64,000 nucleotides of DNA, from the NCBI RefSeq assembly GCF_018986915.1, contig NZ_CP076723.1, forward strand, positions 1-64,000. Reading direction: 5' to 3'. Below are positions 17,401-24,554 of the stretch, in pieces (position 1 is the stretch's first letter; the number at the start of each line of letters is the position of its first letter). The notes under the pieces were generated by a model. The model saw only the letters and a program-made list of their open reading frames with translations, was not told the DNA's origin and ran no database searches. The translations under genes and the position numbers were made by a program. Source of the stretch: Geomonas oryzisoli. GTDB taxonomy: Bacteria > Desulfobacterota > Desulfuromonadia > Geobacterales > Geobacteraceae.

Positions 17401-18743
17401 ACAACCTCGCGCTGGCGCTCAAGGAGCAGGGGGAGTCCGCGGAGGCGCTGCACGCCTTGAAACGCGCGGTGGCGGTCGCTCCGGACTACCTGGAGGCGCG
17501 GCACAGCCTGGGCGAGCTGTACCACGCCATGGGGGATCTCGACCTGGCCGAGGCGACCTTCCGCGCCATCCTCGCCGACGACCCCGGCTACCTCCCCTCC
17601 CTGAACGCGCTGGGGATCGCCCTGCAGGTGCAGGGGCGCCTCGAGGAGGCGGTGCAGTGCTACCGCCGCGCGCTGGCCCGGAAACCTGACTACCTGCACG
17701 CGCTCAACAACTTGGGCTCGGCGAGCCGCGCCCTGAATGACGTCGGCACCGCCATCGACTGTTACCAAAAGGTGCTCGCCATCGATCCCGGTTACGCCGA
17801 CGCCCGCTGGAACCTCGCGCTGGTGCAGCTGCAGCTCGGGCAGTACCGCGAGGGGTGGCGGGGGTACGAACAGCGCTTCGACAAGGTCGACCCCATCCCG
17901 CGCCTGGAGCTGTCCAGGCCCCTTTGGGACGGCTCCCTCCTGAACGGCAGGACCATACTGCTCCACGCGGAGCAGGGTTTCGGCGACACCTTCCAGTTCG
18001 TGCGCTACGCGCCGCTACTGGCGGCGCAAGGGGGACGCGTGCTGGTGCAGTGCCAGGCCAAACCGATCGCGCCGGTGCTCGCCACCGTGCCCGGCGTCGC
18101 CCGGGTGCTGGTGCGCGGCGAGCCGCTGCCGGAGTTTGACTGCCACGCGCCCCTCATGAGTCTGCCGCACCTGTGCGGCACCCTCCTCGAGACCATCCCG
18201 GCGCAGATCCCCTACCTCGCCGCCGACCCCATCCTGGTGGAGCGCTGGCGCCCCGCGCTCCCGCCGGAGGGCTTCCGGGTCGGGCTGGTCTGGGCCGGCA
18301 GGAAGAGCTACAAGGACGACCTGAAGCGGTCGCTCACCCTCTCGCTCTTCGCGCCGCTGGCGCAGGTTCACGGGGTCCGCTTCTGCGCGCTCCAGGTGGG
18401 GGACGGCGCCGAGCAGGCCGCGACCCCTCCGCCGGGGATGGAACTGACCGACCTCGGGGCCGGGATCACGAGCTTCGCCGATACCGCCGCCATCCTCACC
18501 CAGCTCGACCTGGTCATCTCCGCGGACACGGCCGTGGCGCACCTGGCCGGGGGGCTCGGGGTGCCGGTCTGGGTGCTCCTCCCCATGGCCTGCGACTGGC
18601 GCTGGCTCATGGAGCGCGAGGATTCCCCCTGGTACCCGAGCGCCCGTCTGTTCCGTCAGCAGTGCCGCGGCGACTGGGGGGAGGTGCTGGAACGGGTGGC
18701 CCGGCAGCTGGCCCTGCTGGTAGCCCGAAAAGGAGAACGATAG
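14418..18743 (+). CDS. Giant protein with three tandem TPR + GT9-like glycosyltransferase modules
   Basis: 1441 aa. It contains three repeats of one architecture: several TPRs, then a heptosyltransferase-like (GT9) domain. Each catalytic block starts near residues 201, 656 and 1182 with E-Q-G-x-G-D-T-x-Q-F, has a D-T-(S/A)-V-A-H-L-x-G-x-L-G-x-P-V-W motif, and ends D-W-R-W-L-x-x-R-x-D-S-P-W-Y-P. Module boundaries are roughly 1-450, 450-905 and 905-1441. The ATG at 14418 was chosen; a longer reading upstream is only the shadow of the GT4 gene. The TPRs probably bind a protein acceptor. The neighbouring flagellin makes flagellin the first candidate, but this is inference. Confidence 0.85.
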   Translation: MAADTGTAHDFARALELQRAGRLLEAEPIYRRLAQAGGGLAADVLINLGALLDETGRHEEALEEYRKALSLRHGDAMALNNMGASLFKLGRFAEAAELFRRALEQVPDAPEPAIALGGALQRAGDVQAAIACFRDLVRRRPDCADAHWNLALALIMSGEFREGWAEYQWRWKREAFTSPRRGFHAPAWDGAPLDGRRILVHGEQGFGDTIQFARYLPMVAQQGGVVIAECQSAALVPLMRGIPGVAEVCVMGEPLPPFDVEIPLMSLPHLFDTTLETVPCRVPYLSPPPGRLALWHAKLAADPGFKVGLVWAGKAVPDPFRSCSLAALAPLFGIPGASLYSLQVGEAAAGPGEGAGLIDFTPAIRDFGDTAALIAHLDLVISIDTSVAHLAGALGKPVWLMLPMAGDYRWLCGRDDSPWYPTMRLFRQQRQGEWGEVVERLRAALADAVAGFLERQLTAHPFDGGSHYLMGAFLAAAGKPREATARFTKAAQLLPRQWQPHYALAQALQQQGRFAEAGASLEDALALEQGVPQLHEGLGIVRQVQGDLAGAQRSYREALRLDPALVKARYNLATTLKEMGRFEEALDEFREVVRRSPGYADAHWNLAVFLLMTGRLREGWSEFSWRFQKSIQAPLRRWQEYPAWDGAPLSGRTILLYGEQGAGDTLQFVRYAPLVAAQGGRVLIEVQSPGLVPLVQTVAGVEGVFACGDAVPPFELQASLMDLPAIFGTDLADIPAQVPYLHADPARVAACAPRIPEDGTLKVGLAWQGNPGHPNDLNRSLPPEKLAALAGLPGVRFYSLQVGARGDLSAIMPVTDLAPAIRDYADTAALAGRLDLVLSADTSVAHLCGALGLPVWLLVPFVPDWRWLTGRDDSPWYPTMRLFRQNAPGDWDSVLQRVARALGELLAARRGDLRAAADPVRQAERYNDEGCTLDGAGRQAEAIERYRKAVQLCPDFAAPHYNMGNSLYTLGRHAEAIDCYRHALAAEPTLAQAWHNLALALKEQGESAEALHALKRAVAVAPDYLEARHSLGELYHAMGDLDLAEATFRAILADDPGYLPSLNALGIALQVQGRLEEAVQCYRRALARKPDYLHALNNLGSASRALNDVGTAIDCYQKVLAIDPGYADARWNLALVQLQLGQYREGWRGYEQRFDKVDPIPRLELSRPLWDGSLLNGRTILLHAEQGFGDTFQFVRYAPLLAAQGGRVLVQCQAKPIAPVLATVPGVARVLVRGEPLPEFDCHAPLMSLPHLCGTLLETIPAQIPYLAADPILVERWRPALPPEGFRVGLVWAGRKSYKDDLKRSLTLSLFAPLAQVHGVRFCALQVGDGAEQAATPPPGMELTDLGAGITSFADTAAILTQLDLVISADTAVAHLAGGLGVPVWVLLPMACDWRWLMEREDSPWYPSARLFRQQCRGDWGEVLERVARQLALLVARKGER

Positions 18744-18746
18744 CCG

Positions 18747-21719
18747 ATGCATCGCTTTGACGAACTGAACCGGGCGCTGGCGGAAAACCGTGTCGACGAG
18801 GCCCGGGAACTCTGCCGCGGGCTGTTGCTGGACGAGCCGGACAACGTGGACCTGCTCACCCTCTCCGGCGCCCTGGCGCGCCTGCGCGGCGCCACCGAGG
18901 AGGCCCTGGAGAGCTTCTCCCGCGCGGCGCAGCTCGATCCCGCCCAGGCCGAGCTGAATAACAACCTCGGGGTGGTCCTTGAGGACCTGGGGCGCTACGA
19001 GGAGGCGGCCGGGCGCTACCGCCGGGCCCTAGAGCTGAAACCCGATTACCCGGAGGCGCTGGGGAACCTCGGTAACGCGCTCTTGAAGCTGGAGCGCTAC
19101 GACGAGGCGGTTGCCCGCTTCTGCGACGCCATCGCCCTCGATCCCGGCTACACCAGCGCCTACTATCACCTGGGGCACGCGCTGCGGGCGCAGGGGGAGT
19201 GGGAAGGGGCGGCGCGCTGCTATCACAAGGTGGTCGAGCTGCAGCCGGACCACCTGAAGGGGTGGGTGAACCTCGGCGGCTCGCTGCTCGCCCTGAACCG
19301 GTTCGACGATGCCCTCTCCGTCCTGCGCGTGGCCCTCGACCTCGACCCCGAGAGCGTCGACGCCCACTGGAACCTGGCCCTCACCCTCCTCGTAGCAGGC
19401 GATTACCGGGAGGGGTGGCGCGAGTACCAGTGGCGTCTCAAGGATCCCGCGGGGAACTTCGCCGCCGAATTCCTGGGGCGGCCGATGTGGGACGGCGCTC
19501 CCCTCGCCGGGCGGACCCTGCTGGTGCGCGCCGAGCAGGGGTTCGGCGACGCCATCCAGTTCTTCCGCTACGCCCAGCTCCTGGCGCGCCGCGGGGAGCG
19601 GGTGGTGCTCGAGTGCCGCCGTGAACTGTTGGCGCTGTTCGCGGCCCAGGGGGAGGAGATCGCCCTCTTTGCCGCCGGTGACCCCCCTCCCGAATTCGAC
19701 ACCTTCGTCTACCTGATGAGCCTGCCGCATCTGCTCGGGACCACGCTGCAGGACATCCCCCCGCAGAGCCCGCCGCTCAGGACCGACCCCGTCCGCGGCG
19801 CCAGGTGGCGCGACCTCGTCCCTCCCGGAGGGGAGCTCAAGGTCGGGGTGGTCTGGGCCGGCAGCGCGGGGTACAAGCGGGACCGCTACCGCTCGCTTCC
19901 CGCGGGCGCCCTGGCCCCGCTCTCATCCCTGCCGGGGGTGACCCTGTACAACCTGCAACTGGGGGCCCGCCCCGACGACCTGGCCGCGCTGCGCGGCGGG
20001 GGCAAGCTCGTCGACCTCACCGGGGAGATCGGGGACTTCGCCGATACCGCGGCCTTCCTCGACCGGCTCGACCTGGTGGTGTCGGTGGACACGGCCGTGG
20101 CGCACCTGGCCGCGGCGATGGGTAAGCCGGTGCACCTGTTGCTCCCCTTCTCCTGCGACTGGCGCTGGCTCTACGGCCGCTCCGATTCCCCCTGGTATGA
20201 AAGCGTCACCCTGCACCGCCAGGAGGCCCCCGGACAGTGGCAGCCGGTGGCCGAGGCGGTGGCCCGCGGCATCGTCTCGACCACCGCGGCCGCCGGAGAG
20301 GACCCGAACCTGCTGTTCCGCGAGGCGAACCGCCTCAGGGGCGCCGGGGACCTGCGCGGCGCCATCGAGCGGTACCGCGCCCTCCTGGCCCGACTTCCCG
20401 ACTGTGCCGAGATCTACAACAACCTGGGGCTCGCCCTTCAGGACCAGGGGCTGTCGGCCGAGGCGGAGGCGAGCTACCGGCGCGCCCTGGAGCTGAAGCC
20501 GCACCTCGCCGACGCCTACAACAACCTGGGGACGCTGCTGGTCGGTCGCGCCGAGCACGACGCGGCCGAGCCGCTGTTCCGGCGGGCGGTCGAGCTGAAC
20601 CCCGACTACCTTCCCGCCTACGTCAACCTGGGCGCCTGCCTGCAGGTGCTGGAGGAGCCGGCGCAGGCGGTCGAGCTGTACCGCCGCGCCATCGCCCTCG
20701 ATCCGGGCTACTTCGAGGCGCGCATCAACCTCGGCACCGCCTACCAGGACCTGATGCAGCCGCGCCGGGCCATCGACACCTACGAGGAACTGCTGCGTCT
20801 CGCGCCGGAGCACCCCGAGGCGCACTGGAACCTGGCCCTGAGCCTCCTTTCGGTTGGGGAGTTCGAGCGCGGCTGGCGCGAGTACGAGTGGCGCCTGGCG
20901 GGATGCGAGCCCGAGCTGGCCCTCCCGGTCTGGCGCGGCGAGGAGCTTTCCGGACGCACCATCCTCCTTCAGTGCGAGCAGGGGCTGGGGGACACGCTGC
21001 AGTTCATCCGCTACGCGCCCCTGGTGGCGCAGCGGGGAGCGAAGGTGGTGCTGCGCTGCCAGATGGCGGGCCTTAAGCCCCTTTTGTCCCGCGTCCCCGG
21101 CGTCGCGGCGGTGTGCGCCCCCGGCGATGAGCTTCCCCCCTGCGACTGCCAGGTCCAGCTCCTGTCCCTGCCGCACCTGTTCGGCACCACCCTGGAGCAG
21201 ATGCCCCCGTGGCACCCCTACCTCTTCCCCGAGGAGCGGCGTGCCACGCTCTGGAGCCTCATGCTCGACGAGGGGAGGACGCTCAAGGTGGGGCTGGTGT
21301 GGCGCGGAGGGCCGCTCCCCAGGAACCGCGCCTGCCCCTTCCAGGAATTCGCCCCTCTTGCCGATATGTCGGGTGTGCTCTTTTATTCCCTGCAGCTGGG
21401 CGAGGCCCCGGACCCCGGCATACTCCCCGCCGTCGATCTCGCGGCGCAGATCAAGGACTTCGGCGACACCGCCGCCATCCTGGCCGGACTCGACCTGCTC
21501 ATCACCGTGGACACGGCCGCTGCCCACCTGGCCGGCGGCATGGGACTGCCGGTGTGGCTGTTGCTTCCCTACTCCTGCGACTGGCGCTGGTTCGCCGAGC
21601 GCGAGGACTCACCCTGGTACCCCACCATGCGGATCTTCCGCCAGCGCCACCCCGGCGACTGGCCCGGCGTGATGGGCCGCATCCGGGGCGCCCTGGCAGA
21701 GAGGTTGAGCTGCCAATAA
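18747..21719 (+). CDS. Protein with two tandem TPR + GT9-like glycosyltransferase modules
   Basis: 990 aa. It has the same architecture as the preceding gene with two modules: TPRs, GT9-like block near residues 260-508 (AEQGFGDAIQFFRYA), TPRs, and a second block near 743-990 (CEQGLGDTLQFIRYAPL; CDWRWFAERED). It starts four bases after the preceding stop with AGGAGAACG upstream, so it is translationally linked. Together the two genes hold five paralogous modules. It is the last gene before flagellin. No signal peptide or membrane helix; cytoplasmic. Confidence 0.85.
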   Translation: MHRFDELNRALAENRVDEARELCRGLLLDEPDNVDLLTLSGALARLRGATEEALESFSRAAQLDPAQAELNNNLGVVLEDLGRYEEAAGRYRRALELKPDYPEALGNLGNALLKLERYDEAVARFCDAIALDPGYTSAYYHLGHALRAQGEWEGAARCYHKVVELQPDHLKGWVNLGGSLLALNRFDDALSVLRVALDLDPESVDAHWNLALTLLVAGDYREGWREYQWRLKDPAGNFAAEFLGRPMWDGAPLAGRTLLVRAEQGFGDAIQFFRYAQLLARRGERVVLECRRELLALFAAQGEEIALFAAGDPPPEFDTFVYLMSLPHLLGTTLQDIPPQSPPLRTDPVRGARWRDLVPPGGELKVGVVWAGSAGYKRDRYRSLPAGALAPLSSLPGVTLYNLQLGARPDDLAALRGGGKLVDLTGEIGDFADTAAFLDRLDLVVSVDTAVAHLAAAMGKPVHLLLPFSCDWRWLYGRSDSPWYESVTLHRQEAPGQWQPVAEAVARGIVSTTAAAGEDPNLLFREANRLRGAGDLRGAIERYRALLARLPDCAEIYNNLGLALQDQGLSAEAEASYRRALELKPHLADAYNNLGTLLVGRAEHDAAEPLFRRAVELNPDYLPAYVNLGACLQVLEEPAQAVELYRRAIALDPGYFEARINLGTAYQDLMQPRRAIDTYEELLRLAPEHPEAHWNLALSLLSVGEFERGWREYEWRLAGCEPELALPVWRGEELSGRTILLQCEQGLGDTLQFIRYAPLVAQRGAKVVLRCQMAGLKPLLSRVPGVAAVCAPGDELPPCDCQVQLLSLPHLFGTTLEQMPPWHPYLFPEERRATLWSLMLDEGRTLKVGLVWRGGPLPRNRACPFQEFAPLADMSGVLFYSLQLGEAPDPGILPAVDLAAQIKDFGDTAAILAGLDLLITVDTAAAHLAGGMGLPVWLLLPYSCDWRWFAEREDSPWYPTMRIFRQRHPGDWPGVMGRIRGALAERLSCQ

Positions 21720-21755
21720 TTTGACAAAAATAATCGTAAGGTGGCGCTTTTCCGT

Positions 21756-21783
21756 TAAAGTTCTGGGGGCGCCGTGTCGATAT
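21756..21783 (+). promoter_or_regulatory. Candidate sigma-28 promoter of the flagellin gene
   Basis: TAAAGTTC at 21756-21763, a 12-base spacer, then GTCGATAT at 21776-21783 (6 of 8 against GCCGATAA). It is the best late-flagellar promoter match upstream of fliC. The spacing is one base longer than the commonest 11. Confidence 0.65.
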
Positions 21784-21937
21784 TCTTTACAAACGCGCAG
21801 GACGCGCCGGCGATGAGGGGGTGAAATTCATCAGTTACTCGCCGTAGGGCAGGATGCCCGATACCGAAGAAGACAGCATCGACACGGTTTTCAACCCGGC
21901 AAGAATGCCGGCAAACACCCAGAAAAGGAGAAGTACC
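21784..21937 (+). promoter_or_regulatory. Long flagellin mRNA leader with hairpins
   Basis: If transcription starts just after the candidate promoter, the leader is about 145 bases. It contains a foldable CGGCGA...TCGCCG stem (21808-21844) and a perfect 6-bp hairpin CCGGCA-agaa-TGCCGG (21896-21911) a short way before the AAAAGGAGAAG ribosome-binding site. FlbT, encoded downstream, acts on flagellin leaders in Caulobacter, so this is a candidate target. An in-frame ATG at 21854 is unlikely to be the start. Confidence 0.45.
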
Positions 21938-22756
21938 ATGGCAACTAGCGACATCTCTCTCACCGCAGGCATGAGGACCAACCTTCTCAACCTCCAACAG
22001 ACCAGCCAGCTCCTGAACAGGACCCAGCAGAGGCTCTCCTCCGGCAAGCAGGTCAACAGCGCTCTCGACAACCCGACCAACTACTTCGCAGCGCAGAACG
22101 CAAACCAGCGCGCCAGCGACCTCGCTGACCGTAAGGACGGCATGTCCGAGGCGGTTCAGACGGTTTCGGCTACCAACGCAGGTATCACCGCCATCACCGG
22201 CCTGATCAACGCAGCAAAAGGTATCGCGCAATCCGCCCTCTCCACCAGCGACACCTCGACCAGGTCCAAACTGGCGACCCAGTACGACACCATTCGTAGC
22301 CAGATCGACAACATCTCCTCTGACTCCGGTTACCGTGGTCTGAACCTGCTGAGCTCCACCAACACCCTGACCGTAAACTTCAACGAAGATGCGAGCTCCA
22401 GCCTCGACGTCGTCGGCTTCCTGGCCAACTCCACCGGTCTGAGCCTCACCGGCGCCAGCGGCGCATGGTCGACCAACTCGGACATCACCACCGACACGGC
22501 CAACATGGACACCGCGATCTCGACCCTGAGGTCCAACACCCAGACCCTGGCGGCGAACCTGAACATCATCACCACCCGTCAGAACTTCACGGACTCGATG
22601 ATCAACACCCTGCAGACCGGCGCTGACAACCTGACCCTGGCCGACATGAACCAGGAAGGTGCCAACATGCTGATGCTGCAGACTCGTCAGAGCTTGGGTA
22701 CCACCTCGCTCTCGATGTCCTCGCAGGCAGCCCAGGCAGTGCTCAGACTGTTCTAA
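21938..22756 (+). CDS. fliC: Flagellin (major filament protein)
   Basis: 272 aa. N-terminal D0/D1: ISLTAGMRTNLLNLQQTS, RLSSGKQVNSALDNPTNYF. C-terminal D1/D0: MLMLQTRQSLGTTSLSMSSQAAQAVLRLF in type. The centre is short and Ser/Thr-rich (about residues 138-190), so there are no large D2/D3 domains; these residues are candidate O-glycosylation sites. The start was set at 21938 because AAAAGGAGAAG precedes it and the family N-terminus fits. The coding sequence looks richer in favoured codons than its neighbours, as expected for an abundant protein. A strong hairpin follows the stop. Confidence 0.97.
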   Translation: MATSDISLTAGMRTNLLNLQQTSQLLNRTQQRLSSGKQVNSALDNPTNYFAAQNANQRASDLADRKDGMSEAVQTVSATNAGITAITGLINAAKGIAQSALSTSDTSTRSKLATQYDTIRSQIDNISSDSGYRGLNLLSSTNTLTVNFNEDASSSLDVVGFLANSTGLSLTGASGAWSTNSDITTDTANMDTAISTLRSNTQTLAANLNIITTRQNFTDSMINTLQTGADNLTLADMNQEGANMLMLQTRQSLGTTSLSMSSQAAQAVLRLF

Positions 22757-22764
22757 CCCTAGCT

Positions 22765-22792
22765 TTGCGGAGCGGGGTAACCCGCTCCGCAA
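22765..22792 (+). terminator. Hairpin after flagellin
   Basis: A perfect 12-bp stem (22765-22776 with 22781-22792) encloses loop GTAA. The downstream tail (TCCCTCTT) is only weakly T-rich, so partial read-through into the 22816 gene is possible. It may also protect the flagellin mRNA 3' end. Confidence 0.7.
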
Positions 22793-22815
22793 TCCCTCTT
22801 CGCCGGGGGTGACAC

Positions 22816-23559
22816 ATGTTGATCGATCGATTGCAAGCCGAGAGCGTTCCCCTCCCGTCTGCCGCATCCCAACCCAACTCCCCCTCCAGCCCTGCCCAGA
22901 TTCCCCCTTCAGAAAAACAAAGGCCCGAAGAGCCGCAGATCGTAGACCAGGTGCTCGTTTCGGTGCCGGGGGACAAGAAGCTGGCGGACATCCGTCTGCA
23001 AAACGAGCGGCAAAACAGCGCCGCAGCCGCCATCAGGGAGACCGACAAGGCGGCCCAGGAGTTGGGTCAAAAGATTGACAAGCTGAAGGAACCTCTCGAA
23101 ACGATAGTTAAAAATTTTCCTCCCTTCGCACCGCAAGACAAGGAAAGGGTCAAACTCCTCAGGAGCTACACGTCGCTTCGCAAGGAGATCGACCAGCTCA
23201 CCTTTCCTCCTCCTCCCTCCGTTGTCGAGGCCCCCAAAGAGGTGACGCTTCCCGAACCGCTCGGTATGAACGCGGACGACAGTCAAATTGCTGACCACGT
23301 GGACAAACTTGACGCGGCGGCGCAGTCGCTGCAGTCGATGCGGACCGCCATAGCCGCTGATACGGCGGCTTTCGTGCGCAGCGGGCGCTTCGCCGGCATG
23401 TTCTCCACGCCCAAGGGCGCGGAAACACAGGCTTTCGAGCCGATCGCCACCGAATCGCGCGCGGCGGAAAAAAGTGTCGAGATTGGCCAGCAATTTGCAG
23501 AATCGGTTACTCAGGGGGTGACGTTACAGCACCCTCAATTCCTGAAAGGGTTGAGTTAA
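22816..23559 (+). CDS. Uncharacterised helical protein of the flagellin locus
   Basis: 247 aa, not assigned to a known family. Residues 1-45 are Pro/Ser-rich; the rest is predicted helical and coiled-coil-like (LADIRLQNERQNSAAAAIRETDKAAQELGQKIDKL in type; DKLDAAAQSLQSMRTAIAADTAAF), with a Pro-rich break (LTFPPPPSVVEAPKE). There is no signal peptide or membrane helix. It lies between flagellin and flbT-flaF, five bases before flbT, so a role in flagellin export, assembly or modification is likely but unproven. A distant relation to FlaG-like accessory proteins is possible. Confidence 0.75.
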   Translation: MLIDRLQAESVPLPSAASQPNSPSSPAQIPPSEKQRPEEPQIVDQVLVSVPGDKKLADIRLQNERQNSAAAAIRETDKAAQELGQKIDKLKEPLETIVKNFPPFAPQDKERVKLLRSYTSLRKEIDQLTFPPPPSVVEAPKEVTLPEPLGMNADDSQIADHVDKLDAAAQSLQSMRTAIAADTAAFVRSGRFAGMFSTPKGAETQAFEPIATESRAAEKSVEIGQQFAESVTQGVTLQHPQFLKGLS

Positions 23560-23564
23560 CCGAT

Positions 23565-23954
23565 ATGTCCCTAAAAATTACCTTGAAGAGCAACGAGCGG
23601 CTAATCGTGGGCGGCGCTGTGGTCAGAAACGGCGGCAAGGGGACGGTTCTCTTCATCGAGAACACGGTCCCCATACTGCGCGAGAAGGACATCCTGGGCG
23701 AGAAGGACATCACCACGCCCTGCAAACGGGTCTACTTCACCATCCAGCTCATGTACATCGACGAGCCCAACGTCCCGAACTACGTCAAGGCGTACTCGGA
23801 ACTGGCGACCGAGATACTGAGGGCGGCCCCCAGCACCAGGACCTACATCGAGCAGTTGAACGAACGGATCGAGGCCGGGCAGTACTACCAGGCACTCAAA
23901 CTTGCGAAGAATCTCATCGAGTACGAAGAGGAGCTACTGAAAAATGCAAACTAA
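23565..23954 (+). CDS. flbT: FlbT-family post-transcriptional regulator of flagellin
   Basis: 129 aa. Core sequence: LKITLKSNERLIVGGAVVRN, LFIENTVPILREKDI, PCKRVYFTIQLMYI, which fits FlbT. In Caulobacter FlbT represses flagellin synthesis by acting on the fljK leader mRNA. It overlaps flaF by 11 bases. The pair FlbT-FlaF is characteristic of alphaproteobacteria and its presence here is notable. Flagellin with a long leader lies 0.8 kb upstream. Confidence 0.88.
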   Translation: MSLKITLKSNERLIVGGAVVRNGGKGTVLFIENTVPILREKDILGEKDITTPCKRVYFTIQLMYIDEPNVPNYVKAYSELATEILRAAPSTRTYIEQLNERIEAGQYYQALKLAKNLIEYEEELLKNAN

Positions 23955-24333
23955 CAACGCGATCAAGGAGTACGTCGGTATCCAGAAGGAGAGCATGTCG
24001 GGACGCGAGCTCGAAGCCTCCGTGCTGACCAAGGCGGGGCTGATGCTGAAAGCCGTCCAGGAGAACTGGGATGCCCCGGACCGCGAAGCCAAGATGCTGG
24101 AGGCGATAAAGTACAACCAGAAGGTCTGGAGCTTCTTCCAGGCCGAGCTTACCGAACCGGGCCACCCGATGCCCAAGAAGCTGAGGGAGGACCTGTTGAA
24201 CCTGAGCCTCTTCGTCGACAAGAGGTTCTTCGAGGTGATGGCTTTCCCGACGGCGGAAAAACTCTCCATCGTCATCGACATCAACTTCAACATCGCCGCG
24301 GGCCTGAGGACCAATCCCGAGGCCGCAGGTTAG
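23944..24333 (+). CDS. flaF: FlaF-family flagellin synthesis regulator
   Basis: 129 aa. The pattern RELEASVLTKAGLMLKAVQENWD, LEAIKYNQKVWSFFQAEL, LREDLLNLSLFVDKRF fits FlaF. In Caulobacter FlaF binds flagellin and is needed for its secretion and translation, opposing FlbT. It is translationally coupled to flbT by overlap. It is the last + strand gene before the convergent glycosylation island. Confidence 0.88.
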   Translation: MQTNNAIKEYVGIQKESMSGRELEASVLTKAGLMLKAVQENWDAPDREAKMLEAIKYNQKVWSFFQAELTEPGHPMPKKLREDLLNLSLFVDKRFFEVMAFPTAEKLSIVIDINFNIAAGLRTNPEAAG

Positions 24334-24353
24334 AGGCAGGAGCTGCTCTTCGG

Positions 24354-24379
24354 GGGGGATCGCCGCACGGTGGTCCCCC
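24354..24379 (+). terminator. Possible terminator after flaF
   Basis: GGGGGATC (24354-24361) pairs with GGTCCCCC (24372-24379), including one G-T pair, with a 10-base loop. The T tract is weak. It sits 20 bases after the flaF stop. Confidence 0.4.
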
Positions 24380-24499
24380 TCGATGACGTCCTGGCCGCAG
24401 TTCTCTCGCGGCGCCCCCGCGCCACCTTCCCCGTGCCTTGAAGGCTCCTCCTCCACCTTCCTTCCCAAAGATGACGAACAGCGCGCTCCCGACGGAGCA

Positions 24500-24519
24500 G
24501 GGCGAATGATCATTCGCCC
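24500..24519. repeat. 20-base perfect palindrome, GGGCGAAT family, between convergent operons
   Basis: GGGCGAATGA/TCATTCGCCC is perfectly self-complementary and is followed by CTAC. Related copies lie at 55052-55071 and 55127-55142. Its place between the two convergent operons (flaF and the 24555 gene) suggests a bidirectional terminator or a mobile REP-like element. Confidence 0.8.
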
Positions 24520-24554
24520 CTACGCTTACGCCTGCGGTCAGCTGCCTGCTACCC

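Noticed and set aside
21854-21937. Flagellin start at the upstream in-frame ATG
   Set aside because: It would add 28 residues not found in flagellins and lacks a ribosome-binding site; the ATG at 21938 has AAAAGGAGAAG and the conserved N-terminus.
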